Assembly (NCBI RefSeq): GCF_001750165.1
Contig: NZ_CP015411.1
Coordinates: 3,438,001-3,502,000 of the forward strand
DNA: 64,000 nt
Source: Pseudoalteromonas luteoviolacea
GTDB taxonomy: Bacteria > Pseudomonadota > Gammaproteobacteria > Enterobacterales > Alteromonadaceae
Direction: 5' to 3'
The translations under genes were made by a program, and so were the position numbers. The notes below the pieces were generated by a model. It made no database searches and was not told the DNA's origin. It was given only the letters and a program-made list of their open reading frames with translations. Below are positions 26,425-36,400 of the stretch, piece by piece; within the stretch, counting starts at the first letter, position 1, and each line of letters starts with the position of its first letter.

Positions 26425-27288
26425 ATGTCCAAGATACTCATTTATTTTGCACTGTTAATCTTCAGCTCTTGCAGCCACTCCCTAGCAAGTGACATCATCG
26501 CTGTCCCTGTAAATAGGGATATTTTTAGCTATGCACAAACTATTCTCGATAATCGAAGCATCAAAGATGTATCCCCAGATATATTCGATCATCCTTTATG
26601 TCAAAGAGATGTAGTCGACTTAATCGTTATTCAAAGGGCACTTATTGAAGGGAAAGCAGATGTCACTTTGCAATTTTTTATGATTGACCACGAAGAGCGT
26701 GAAGAAATCCTACTTCAAGCAGGTATGTCCATCATTAGCGTTGATACATTGTGGCTTTCACAAGCAAAAGCTTTGAATAATAGTGTCTTTATATCATCTC
26801 CCATCATAAGAAAAGGGGAGTATTATGCGGGTGTTTACACATCAGAAAAACGAGCCGATATTCTGAGTCAGAAGATCCAGCAAGATTTTTCACAAGTCAC
26901 AGTCATTAGTAACAAAGCATGGACCGTTGACTGGTCAACACTCATGCAATTAAAACCCAAACAATTATTTAATGAATCAGACTGGACAATTATGGCACGC
27001 TTAGTAAGTAACGAATGGGTCGATATTATGCTCATACCATTCAACAATCAAACCCCTTTCAGGTACACTGGAAAAGGCTATACTGTCAAAGCGATTAAAG
27101 GTATTAAAGTTGCACTGCAAGATAGCCGCCACTTTGTGATCAGCAAAAAGCATCCTGATAGTCAAGCTATTTTCAATTCTCTCGAATTGGGAATAAAACA
27201 ACTCAGAGCTTCGAAATTCATTGAAGAATCCTATCGCAAATGCGGATTTCTCAACATTTTGGTTGATAAATGGAGGGAAATACCATAG
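26425..27288 (+). CDS. Periplasmic solute-binding-like protein
   Basis: A 287-residue exported protein with a signal peptide of about 21 residues ending SHSLA. The body has the look of a family 3 solute-binding domain (RDVVDLIVIQRALIEGKADVTLQFF, and YRKCGFLNILVDKW at the end), but no transporter genes are beside it. Such stand-alone domains may sense rather than transport. I am not sure of the subfamily. Confidence 0.6.
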   Translation: MSKILIYFALLIFSSCSHSLASDIIAVPVNRDIFSYAQTILDNRSIKDVSPDIFDHPLCQRDVVDLIVIQRALIEGKADVTLQFFMIDHEEREEILLQAGMSIISVDTLWLSQAKALNNSVFISSPIIRKGEYYAGVYTSEKRADILSQKIQQDFSQVTVISNKAWTVDWSTLMQLKPKQLFNESDWTIMARLVSNEWVDIMLIPFNNQTPFRYTGKGYTVKAIKGIKVALQDSRHFVISKKHPDSQAIFNSLELGIKQLRASKFIEESYRKCGFLNILVDKWREIP

Positions 27289-27395
27289 AAAAATCGTGTT
27301 TTTAACAAATCATGCTCAGATTCATATTTACTCCATTTTGTTCCAATATCTTTCCCAAACTTAAAAAAAACACAGATATAAAATAGGAATTAAAA

Positions 27396-27806
27396 ATGAA
27401 AGAGCTTAGGCTTCAGGTTAATATTTCATTCTACATACTCGTTCTAATTGTCTCATTAGTATTGCTTAGCGCCGCAAAACTATTTTTAGAAATGCAATTA
27501 TCTCAACTTGCTACATTACAATTTATTATCGCGGTTTCAGCACTTTTCGTCGCCCTAGTGCATTTTATGCTTACTATCTCGGGACAGAAGAAGGTGACTA
27601 TCTGTAATCAAGGTTTCTCCTACTTAAACCTCTTTGCAAAAAGGCAATTTATTCCATCAGAGGAGATCCAAAAACTAACTACAAGAAACGCATTGGGACT
27701 CCGAGTAATTCAAATTCACACCTATGAAAAAACAATCACATTGCTGGCATTTAAGATTACTAAAGCACAAAAAAGGTCACTCGCTCAACTTGGTTACTTG
27801 GCTTAA
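27396..27806 (+). CDS. Small membrane protein, two transmembrane segments
   Basis: A 136-residue protein with two predicted membrane helices (about residues 10-30 and 42-62: SFYILVLIVSLVLLSAAKLF and LQFIIAVSALFVALVHFML). The soluble tail after residue 66 has a beta-rich look, possibly a PH-like fold. I do not recognise the family. It follows the solute-binding-like gene by 107 bp, so co-transcription is uncertain. Confidence 0.5.
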   Translation: MKELRLQVNISFYILVLIVSLVLLSAAKLFLEMQLSQLATLQFIIAVSALFVALVHFMLTISGQKKVTICNQGFSYLNLFAKRQFIPSEEIQKLTTRNALGLRVIQIHTYEKTITLLAFKITKAQKRSLAQLGYLA

Positions 27807-27867
27807 AAGTTTGCCATTGATAAATAATCAACTTAGGATGCCCTAAAAATCTGATGAGAGTTAAGTA

Positions 27868-28779
27868 ATGTCGAAGCAATATCAAATAGGCACTTCAGGG
27901 ACCCCTTGGGGAGACACAGAGAAAAAGCTTTGGTTGAAGTCTCAATCAAAAAAACGCTGTTACAAAACGCTTGTTATCAGTGAGATTCAGGCTTTGAGTG
28001 CCTTATGCGATATAGAAGAGTACGGCCTATTGAGTTATCAAGATGATAGCTATCCACTTTTCGCGCTAAAAAGTAAACATATCAATACCGAACTACCTAC
28101 TATACTGATTACGGGTGGTGTACATGGTTACGAGACCAGTGGCGTTATGGGCGCTATAGCATTTGCTAAATACCAAATGTCTAGCTTTACAGATAAGTTT
28201 AACTTTATCATTTTGCCATGCATTAGCCCATGGGGTTTTGAAACGATCAATAGATGGAACCCAAATGCAATCGATCCTAATCGCTCTTTTTACAGTGATA
28301 GCCCAGCGCTAGAGTCTTATCATGCGATGCAATATATAAATCGAAGCTCCGCAAATATCATCGCACATATTGATCTTCATGAAACAACAGACACAGACAA
28401 TAGCGAATTTCGCCCTGCGCTGGCCGCACGAGACGGTAAAATAAATAACAACTGGAATATTCCCGACGGATTTTACTTGGTCGGTCATTCGCAGAAACCA
28501 GAACCTGCATTTCAAAAGTGCATTATTGAGACCGTACAACGAGTGACACATATCGCCGATGCTGACGAAAGTTCACAATTGATTGGCGTTGATATTGAAC
28601 AATTTGGAGTGATCAATTACGACGCAACCGCTCTTGGACTATGTATGGGCTTCACACAAGCACCCTTTGTAACAACAACTGAGGTTTATCCCGATAGTCA
28701 GAACACCACCGAACAAGAGTGTACCGACGGCCAGGTTGCTGCCATTATCGGTGTTATCAAATACTTAGATAGCCTCTAA
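27868..28779 (+). CDS. M14-family metallocarboxypeptidase-like protein
   Basis: A 303-residue zinc peptidase of the M14 carboxypeptidase/succinylglutamate desuccinylase-type fold. The first zinc motif is GGVHGYETSGVMGA (His-x-x-Glu, near residue 92). The second His is in AHIDLHETTDTD near residue 170, and a Glu near the end (FVTTTEVYPD) is a catalytic candidate. No signal peptide is visible, so it is probably cytoplasmic. The exact substrate is unknown. Confidence 0.8.
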   Translation: MSKQYQIGTSGTPWGDTEKKLWLKSQSKKRCYKTLVISEIQALSALCDIEEYGLLSYQDDSYPLFALKSKHINTELPTILITGGVHGYETSGVMGAIAFAKYQMSSFTDKFNFIILPCISPWGFETINRWNPNAIDPNRSFYSDSPALESYHAMQYINRSSANIIAHIDLHETTDTDNSEFRPALAARDGKINNNWNIPDGFYLVGHSQKPEPAFQKCIIETVQRVTHIADADESSQLIGVDIEQFGVINYDATALGLCMGFTQAPFVTTTEVYPDSQNTTEQECTDGQVAAIIGVIKYLDSL

Positions 28780-28791
28780 AGTTTCTGGTAT

Positions 28792-28816
28792 GTAACGGCT
28801 AATATCAGGCCGTTAC
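28792..28816. terminator. Hairpin between convergent M14 and CBS genes
   Basis: GTAACGGC and GCCGTTAC form an 8-bp stem with a 9-base loop. It overlaps the last codons of the CBS gene. The T run is weak on both strands. Confidence 0.4.
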
Positions 28817-29395
28817 TTCTCCATGTTCGTAAATAATTTCAAAGATCTCTTTAAATGAATGCGCTTTTTGCAAAATATTGACTGGTATATGCAGAGCACG
28901 CGCTATATCAGAAGCAGAAATCATGCCTCGCAAAACCTGATTTCTGTCCATTAGAAGGACATGTTGGTGCCCAAGTTCTTTTAAGGTTTCTAAAATATCA
29001 CCGATCCGAGCATCTTTGACACAATCATAATACATTGCATGCAATTCACTTTTCTTGGTCATTACGTCTTCTACTGTGAGATCTGAGCGCGCTACATTAC
29101 GCTTCTGCGCTGTCATCAAAACTTTTCTGCCAGTTAAGTCCTTAGAATTAACAACTCCCACAAACGTGTCGTCATGATCTATGACCAATTTACACCTAAC
29201 ATGGCCATTTACCATCATGAACAATGCATGATCAATATCCACGTCTTTTAATATCATTTGCGGTTGTCGCCGAGTAAAATCTGTAACAACTTGCTCTGCT
29301 GGACTGAATACCGATAACGGGTTACCTTCATAATGCTCACAAAACTGATAGATCCCTTCCAGCTTAGTCGTATTTAATAATTTAAACTCACTCAT
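28805..29395 (-). CDS. CBS-domain protein
   Basis: A 196-residue cytoplasmic protein built around tandem CBS domains. The first CBS is near residues 50-90 (VNGHVRCKLVIDHDDTFVGVVNSKDLTG) and the second near 110-170 (VKDARIGDILETLKELGHQHVLLMDRNQVLRGMISASDIAR). Paired CBS domains bind adenosyl nucleotides and commonly sense energy state. The start has a good AGGTGG site. It is a single gene, divergent from the FHA gene across 449 bp. The effector is unknown. Confidence 0.85.
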   Translation of the reverse strand: MSEFKLLNTTKLEGIYQFCEHYEGNPLSVFSPAEQVVTDFTRRQPQMILKDVDIDHALFMMVNGHVRCKLVIDHDDTFVGVVNSKDLTGRKVLMTAQKRNVARSDLTVEDVMTKKSELHAMYYDCVKDARIGDILETLKELGHQHVLLMDRNQVLRGMISASDIARALHIPVNILQKAHSFKEIFEIIYEHGEVTA

Positions 29396-29844
29396 ATACC
29401 ACCTCTTGTGGACTTATAATCCGACTTTATATAAAAAAGCATGGTTCATTGTTCAAGGGAACGCAAGGCTGATTAAAGGTACGATGACATCGTAGCAAAG
29501 TGCTGTAATCCGCTGTAATAGATAAAATAAGTTATTCTCCCTACAATGGTTTTATCAGTTAAAGAACTAACACAATAACAGGCTACAAATTACAGCCACA
29601 CTTGCAGATTTCCCTTTAATGGTGCTCACGTAAGTGAGCCCACTTTTATGATGCTACTGATAGAGTAATCAGGCGTAATTACTCGCTTAACCGCTTTAGG
29701 TAATGTATACGTTCTTGTTCATCTTGAATTAATTAATGCGAGCGGTACTTTTTTCTAGCGAGGCACGCCTCATATCAGGTAGAATTTCTGCAAATAATAC
29801 GTGCTGCTAGCCTTTAGCAATTATACGGAAATCTAGGAAAATTT
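29396..29844. other. CBS-FHA divergent spacer, 449 bp
   Basis: No credible gene is seen. One short inverted repeat GCTCAC-GTAA-GTGAGC is at 29623-29638, with no T run. The region must hold promoters for both divergent genes, but I did not identify their -10/-35 boxes with confidence. Confidence 0.4.
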
Positions 29845-30801
29845 ATGGCTTACTTAATCGATGAGCTTAAGCTCGAAAAAATTTATCTAAAGAGTTATCA
29901 TACCTTTGGGCGGTACAAATTCAATGTTGATACATTTCTAGATAAGCCTGGTATATCGAGACACCATGCTATCATCGAATACACGAATGATAATTGGCTC
30001 ATTCGTGACGTAAGTACCAATGGTATCTGGATAAATGACCGAAAAATTGATAAAAATTTACCCTACCAGTTATCTGAGAATGATAAAATCGATTTCGCTG
30101 CTCCTAGTCAAAACTCATTTGTCGTTGGCAGTCTAAATGCGAATTGCCAATACTTTGTTTCGCAAAATAACCGTAACAATGTAATTGAAATCGAAAATCA
30201 AATGCTCCTTCCTAATGAAGAAGAGCCAAGTCATATTGTCTATTACGACGCTTTACTTAATTACTGGTTTCTAGAAGACCTAAACACGTCAGATCGCCAA
30301 GCACTCATCGACGGAGGGATCACTAATCTATTTGGTGAGCAATGGCTGTTTTTTTGCGCAGGGATCTCTACAATGACGAAACATTTAGAGCAACAACCCG
30401 CTGTGAAGCCGTTAGCACTCAGTTTCGCGGTTAGCCTAGATGAAGAGAAAACAGAGCTTTCTTTGCATGTGGAAGGTCAAGAATTCAATTTAGGCAGCCG
30501 CAGCCATCACTACTTGTTATTGCTACTTGCTAGAACAAGGATTGAAGACAAACAAGCTGGACTTGATCCTGAGTCTCAAGGCTGGGTTTACAGAGAGGAT
30601 CTGGCAAAACAACTTGGTATTCAAATGAATCATATGAATATCATGGTCCACCGAGCGCGCAAACAGTTGAGCGAAACATCCCCAGATAAAGCACCTGAAG
30701 CTGGATATATCATTGAAACCAACAATGGCCAACTGCGGTTGAACTGCCAAGACGTAACCATTCTAAAAGGAACTCAGCTCGAAACACGTATGAGCCTTTA
30801 A
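29845..30801 (+). CDS. FHA-domain protein with C-terminal DNA-binding-like domain
   Basis: A 318-residue protein. The N-terminal FHA domain (about residues 14-80) has the conserved FGRYKF start, GISRHHAIIEY and VSTNGIWIND, so it should bind phosphothreonine. A central region (about 90-200) is unassigned. The C-terminal about 110 residues (SHHYLLLLLARTRIEDKQAG, WVYREDLAKQLGI, NIMVHRARKQLSE) look like a winged-helix response-regulator-type DNA-binding domain. This would be a phosphorylation-dependent transcription factor. The membrane Ser/Thr kinase in this window is 12 kb away. Confidence 0.75.
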   Translation: MAYLIDELKLEKIYLKSYHTFGRYKFNVDTFLDKPGISRHHAIIEYTNDNWLIRDVSTNGIWINDRKIDKNLPYQLSENDKIDFAAPSQNSFVVGSLNANCQYFVSQNNRNNVIEIENQMLLPNEEEPSHIVYYDALLNYWFLEDLNTSDRQALIDGGITNLFGEQWLFFCAGISTMTKHLEQQPAVKPLALSFAVSLDEEKTELSLHVEGQEFNLGSRSHHYLLLLLARTRIEDKQAGLDPESQGWVYREDLAKQLGIQMNHMNIMVHRARKQLSETSPDKAPEAGYIIETNNGQLRLNCQDVTILKGTQLETRMSL

Positions 30802-30825
30802 CCACTCTAGCGGGGCACCTATCAC

Positions 30826-31359
30826 CTAATTTCGATAGGGCCCAGCTTGTGAAATTATATTTTCCTCTAATCCCTTCATTAATCCCAACTTAAATAAGAC
30901 CTCTACTAATACAAATAAAGGACCAATCAAAAGGCCGATTAGGTCATCGACAAAAGCAGGCTTTTTTCCCTCATAATAATGACCAATAAACTGCACAACC
31001 CAGCCAATTAAAAACACACCAAGCCCACCGAAATAAAATATAGTCACCGGTACGCCTGATTGAATAAATTGAGTGTAAAGCTGCATGGCAAGTAAGTTTC
31101 CAAGAGCCAGCATACCTATCATGACCACGCCTAACCTCGGAGACAAATACAAATAATAAAAAGAAACTGCAGTAGTCAATAAGCTAGACAACGTAATTTG
31201 AATACCACTTAATTCAAAAAGCGGTATAAACGTCAATAAAATCACTGACCAGACTATTAAAGGAACACCTATTAAGTGTGTACGGATGTTACGGTTATCC
31301 CTATGATAGAGGGCATATTGCACCAAATGACTCTCTAAACTTTTCATCATGACACTCAT
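30826..31359 (-). CDS. DUF962 (Mpo1/YGL010w-like) membrane protein
   Basis: A 177-residue protein with four predicted membrane helices. The start YALYHRDNRNIRTHLIGVPLI is typical of the DUF962/Mpo1-like family; the yeast member is a dioxygenase acting on 2-hydroxy fatty acids, with His residues in the NxxTHxIG-type motif (here NIRTHLIG). The start could be the first ATG or the ATGs at 31350/31347. It ends 24 bp from the convergent FHA gene. Confidence 0.85.
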   Translation of the reverse strand: MSVMMKSLESHLVQYALYHRDNRNIRTHLIGVPLIVWSVILLTFIPLFELSGIQITLSSLLTTAVSFYYLYLSPRLGVVMIGMLALGNLLAMQLYTQFIQSGVPVTIFYFGGLGVFLIGWVVQFIGHYYEGKKPAFVDDLIGLLIGPLFVLVEVLFKLGLMKGLEENIISQAGPYRN

Positions 31360-31460
31360 TCAGAGTAAATACTTTAACTTTATCTAGCGCTATAAATGAA
31401 CAAAAGTCAATAAGGGATAAGGATTCTATTGGTAAAAGGCTAACTCAAGTCAGTCGTAAT

Positions 31461-31489
31461 AAAAAAGGCCGCCTACGACTTTGGCGGCA
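31461..31489 (-). terminator. Terminator of the recCBD operon
   Basis: On the minus strand, GCCGCC-AAAGTCGTA-GGCGGC is followed by CTTTTTT. It lies about 97 bp after the recD stop. Confidence 0.8.
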
Positions 31490-31585
31490 CATTCACTGGG
31501 CAATAAAAAGCAGGTTTATCATCTATTTCTGCTTTAGTCATAACCATAGACTAATATCGTAACGAAACAAATAAAAAACAAAAAA

Positions 31586-33475
31586 TTAATCTTTTAGCAA
31601 CCTAAATCGTAACCCAGAGCTCCTACCGACCGTTTTATTCATCGCTAATCTAAGAACCTGAGGTTGGCAGATCAATTCAAAATGATTCTTAGCACGTGTG
31701 ATCCCTGTGTATACGAGCTGCCTATTAATACCCTGCCTTGCTCTTTGAATTGGTGGCAATATCATCGCTGTATAATTAAATTCAGAGCCCTGAGATTTAT
31801 GAATTGTCATCACGTAAACCAAATCATGGCTGGGTAAACGGGCTGGGTTAATTGAGCGTAATGTCCCTTGTTCATCCATAAAAGTCGCAAATAGCTGTCC
31901 ACTACTGTCTGGCAAAATAATACCTATATCGCCATTAAATAACTTTAGTTGATAATCATTTTGGGTGATCATTATCGGCATGCCAGAATAGTAACGACTA
32001 TATGGTTTTATTAAATTCTGCTGAGCAAGCTTGTGTTCAATGCGCTTATTCAGCTCATTAACACCATATGGTCCCTCGCGTACGGCAGCTAAGAGCTGAT
32101 AATTAGAAAACAACTTATGTATCTGATCGGCACTTTTCCCCGCATGGATAGCTTGTAGATAACCACTATAGGCTGCGGCAGCACGCTCGATCATCTCTAA
32201 ATAGGATTCATTTGAAAGGCCGTACAAGCTTAACTCTGAAAAGTCTTGATGGATAACCCAGTCAAGATGTTTATGATCGTTGTTATTAACAGCACCTGCC
32301 AACTGGCCGATACCACTATCACTTTTAAAACGATGGCTATGCTGCAAAAATGCCATCACATCTTGTAACAGGAACTTACCACTGGTGCCAGACAACTTTG
32401 GTGCACCACCAAAACATACTTGATTAAGGAAAGCTGCTCTATCCGATGAATATTTCGGATTGTGACCAAGCTGTAAATCAGTACATAAATCGTTAAGAAT
32501 GCAACCGGTGTCAACAGAAGCCAACTGGTCCTTATCACCCAATAAATACAACCTAGCTCTTTCAGGTAACGCCGAAACCAACTTACGCATGAGTGATAAA
32601 TCAACCATGGAAGCTTCATCCACTATCAACAAGTCTAAATGCAAGGGGTTCTTATCATGGTGCTTATATTTATTACTGTTGGGGATCACCCCAAGTAAAC
32701 GATGGATTGTCTGTGCGTGTTCAGGTATTAAATCTGCTAACTCTGGTGCCAAATTTAACCGCCCTTTCGCACCAATAATTGATTCGCTCAGCCTTGCTGC
32801 TGCTTTTCCTGTCGGTGCCACCAGCTTAATATTGAGTGGCGCTTTGGCATACAGTGACTGTAACACTGCCAGCAGCTTTGTGACGGTCGTTGTTTTCCCA
32901 GTACCTGGACCGCCCGTAATCACACAAAATGCACTTGAGGCAGCAATAGCACACGCCACTTTTTGCCAATCTATCGTGTCTTCAACTTGCTCTGGAAAAT
33001 AGATATCAAGTAGTTGAGTCAACTGAGTTAAATTAAGATCAATCTTGCGATGAGCCAATGAAATAAAACGCTCAGCTAAAAATGCCTCATAACCAGCCAA
33101 TCGCGCCAAATATAACTGACCATTGAACAACACTATAGGCTTACTGTCTCCAACTGCAGGATGAGAATTAACAGATTCTAATGCTTTCACTTTGTCATTA
33201 AATGGAGTTAATTCAATCGGTTGCTCAATTTGTTCCACATTTAACTCAAACGGGTTAAACCAATCTAAATCATCGAGTATTAAACAACTGTTTTGGCTTT
33301 GCTCTGCTTTTAATAACAACAAAATGAGGTAAAAAACATCATCATAGAGCCCATTACACAGCAGCTTAGCCAATGCAATATCGACACTTCTTACTTTTCG
33401 CTGTTCAATCAGAACCTCTAAAAACAACATGTCGTCAAAATTGTGCGGTGTAAAGTCTAGTGAAATTTGTGACAT
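31586..33475 (-). CDS. recD: Exodeoxyribonuclease V alpha subunit RecD
   Basis: A 629-residue SF1 helicase (5'-3') of RecBCD. The Walker A motif ITGGPGTGKTTTVTKLL is near residue 187, Walker B LLIVDEASMVDLSLM follows, and the terminal helicase motif VMTIHKSQGSEFNY is present. Its start overlaps the recB stop by one base, so translation is coupled. RecD joins RecB and RecC for double-strand-break repair and degradation of linear DNA. Confidence 0.96.
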   Translation of the reverse strand: MSQISLDFTPHNFDDMLFLEVLIEQRKVRSVDIALAKLLCNGLYDDVFYLILLLLKAEQSQNSCLILDDLDWFNPFELNVEQIEQPIELTPFNDKVKALESVNSHPAVGDSKPIVLFNGQLYLARLAGYEAFLAERFISLAHRKIDLNLTQLTQLLDIYFPEQVEDTIDWQKVACAIAASSAFCVITGGPGTGKTTTVTKLLAVLQSLYAKAPLNIKLVAPTGKAAARLSESIIGAKGRLNLAPELADLIPEHAQTIHRLLGVIPNSNKYKHHDKNPLHLDLLIVDEASMVDLSLMRKLVSALPERARLYLLGDKDQLASVDTGCILNDLCTDLQLGHNPKYSSDRAAFLNQVCFGGAPKLSGTSGKFLLQDVMAFLQHSHRFKSDSGIGQLAGAVNNNDHKHLDWVIHQDFSELSLYGLSNESYLEMIERAAAAYSGYLQAIHAGKSADQIHKLFSNYQLLAAVREGPYGVNELNKRIEHKLAQQNLIKPYSRYYSGMPIMITQNDYQLKLFNGDIGIILPDSSGQLFATFMDEQGTLRSINPARLPSHDLVYVMTIHKSQGSEFNYTAMILPPIQRARQGINRQLVYTGITRAKNHFELICQPQVLRLAMNKTVGRSSGLRFRLLKD

Positions 33476-36400
33476 TACAGTGCCTCCGACTCAAAAAGCG
33501 CATCAAGAGTTAATAACTCTTCTTCAGTCAAAGATTTGAAGAAAACACCACCACCTTGAGGCAGTGCTCTCAAAAACAAGTAATAAACGCCGCCCATATG
33601 TGTCTCGATTGAATAATTCGCGATGCGGTATTTAAGTAAACGATGCAGAGCAACACTATAAATCAAATACTGCAAGTGGTATTGATGAGACGACATTGCT
33701 GACATTAAATTATCATCATTGTAATCGCGTAAGTCATCTCCCAAGTAATTTGACTTGTAATCTAGCACGAAGTATTTACCTTCCCAGCGAAAAATAAGGT
33801 CAATAAAGCCTTTTAACATGCCCTTTACCTCATCAAACTGTAAATAACTTGGCTGGCCTGTTATGTCCGTTAAAACTTTATTTAACTGATTTGCTCTCAG
33901 CGCCGTTAGCGGCAGATGAAACTCCATTTCAACTAAACAATCGGCGGGCGAAATACGACTTAATGATAGGTCGCCGGCTGCCGTCAACGAGCAGGCTAGG
34001 CTTTGCTCCACCCACAAAACGACGCATTCCTGCCACTGCGTATCAATTTGGTATTTTTCTAAACATGCCTCAACAACATCACTCAAAGGTAGTTTTTCAG
34101 GCGCAATGGGGTCATGTGGAGCAGTAAAGTCAATTTGCTCATAAATTTCATGAAGGCAGCTTCCCGCTTTAGCACCTTTCACAAAGCTATATGGCGTCTT
34201 AAGCGGCGTTTGTGCGAGTCTAGGTAAATCTAGTTCATGGCGTTCATCAAGCGCACCTGCAGGCCTATCATCGTGATGTGCATGATAACTTAACTGACTG
34301 AAGCTAGTTGTACGCCAATTTGTTTCGATAGACGCTGTTTGTGTCTTAATTGACAGGTTTTCTGGCAATAAAGTTTTCTTTTCACCAAAATACGCTGATT
34401 GTGGCTCCGTAAAAACCTCCATAGACATGCCCGTATGCTGTTGACATATATGCCCTAACGCTTGATGCCATTGTTGCGCGTCTTTAAAATCACAGCCACC
34501 GAATAAAGCGTAACCAAGTGCTGTCTGACCAATACCGAGCTTTTTACTTCGCCCTAGGGGAATATTAAACAGTCCTAATTCGCAATAGTGCACTGCACGT
34601 GTCAAAGCAACATAGAGCAGTCGAATATCCTCAGCGAGACGCTCTTTTGATGCCGCTAGTGTCGCATCATCATCGGCATCTAAATCAATGACTAATTTAT
34701 CATTTTTGTGGTAAACAATTTCGCTTGGGTCACGGTATCCAAGCGCAAATGGCATGAAAACGATCGGATATTCAAGGCCTTTTGACGCATGCATAGTGAC
34801 AATTTTTACTAAATTAGCGTCACTTTCCAAACGTAATTGCGCACCGTCAAGCGTCGCTTCAGCACACTGAATACTCAACCACCTCAAAACACGTTGAGTC
34901 CCTTCCAGCTCAATTTGTTTGTGTTGCAGTAATTCTGCAAGATGTCGGTAGTCTGTCAACCAGCGTTCGACTTCATAACCATTATCACGCCATGTATTTG
35001 CTAGTTGATTACGCACCATGAGCTTTTCTAACATTGCCATTGCGCCACTTTGGTACCAAATGCGCTTTAACTCTGCAAAAAAGTCTAAATAACTTTGCCA
35101 CTGTGTCTCATGCTGAGAAAGTGTATAAACCTGTTCATAATTTAATGAAAACAGAGGGCTTACTAATACTCCTCTTAAGGCTGCTTCATCATACGCACCA
35201 TGTAGGACGTGCAAAAGTTGATTTAACGCGCCAGCAACTGGTTGAGAAAATACACTATCTCTGGCCAAGTATACGGCGCTTACGCCACATCCATGTAGCG
35301 CCTGTTTCATCACTGAAGCTTCATTCCTATCCCGCACTAGCACACAGATATCAGCCGCTTTAACTGGGTTATCGCCTATCATCACTTGCCCTTGCGCAGA
35401 GCAAGAAAGCAACGTAGCAACTTTTGCCGCAAAAGTTTGTGCGAGCGCTTGATGCGCATGGGCTTTGCTTGTCACCTCGCCAGCACTATCAAATACACAA
35501 AAGTTTAAAACATGATCGAAATGGCCTTTGAGAGACTGTTGATGTGACTTGCCTTGAGCGTCAACGGCATAAAATGGAATATCATCATTGAATATAAAGC
35601 TTTGCTCGTGCTGAGAAAAAACCGCATTGATACTATCTACCACAGATTTTGCCGAGCGATAATTTTTAGCTAAAGTAAAATGCCGACTCTCATCTACCGC
35701 TTGCTTTGCTGTTATATAAGTAAATATATCTGCGCCACGAAACCCATAAATCGCCTGCTTAGGATCACCTATCATAGTCAAAGCAGAGCCGTCAGCCCCC
35801 TCATATATTGAGCTAAAAATACCGTATTGGATAGGATCAGTGTCTTGAAACTCATCGATCAGTGCGACCGGAAATTGTTGAACAATTTTTGTGGCTAGTA
35901 TTTCCCCCGATTCACCTTGCAATGCGCTATATAAATTACTCAACAAATCATCTGGTGATATCGTACTCTGAGTTTGTTTATGCTGCACTAAAAGCTGTTT
36001 GACCTGCACCAATGCATCTTGCAATAACGCTATCGGTAATAGATTTTTCACTTGATGGTGCAAGTCCGCCATCTCATCAAATAGCGCGATCATGTCATGA
36101 GAGATAAGCTCAGCATTTTTTTTATAATTTTTGGCATCGCCTAACTGTGCACTCCCCCACAAGTTAAACGAATGCTTACTCGTACCAAACTCAAAATACC
36201 ACGCATCCGAGGCAATATAATCGTCTAATGCGTTGATGTTTGCCGCTCGCCCTGGCGCTTTATTTTTAGCCAGGCTCGAACCCGTTAAACAAGCAATAAA
36301 TTCGCTTTCGCGCACAGCCTGTTTGAACCCCGCAGCTCGTGCTTGATATTGTGCTCGTGCAGACAAGACTTCTTCAAGCCTGACGTTTGGTGAAAGTGTT

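Noticed and set aside
32499..33002. 167-codon plus-strand frame inside recD
   Set aside because: It is antisense to conserved helicase motifs of recD and has no supporting start site.
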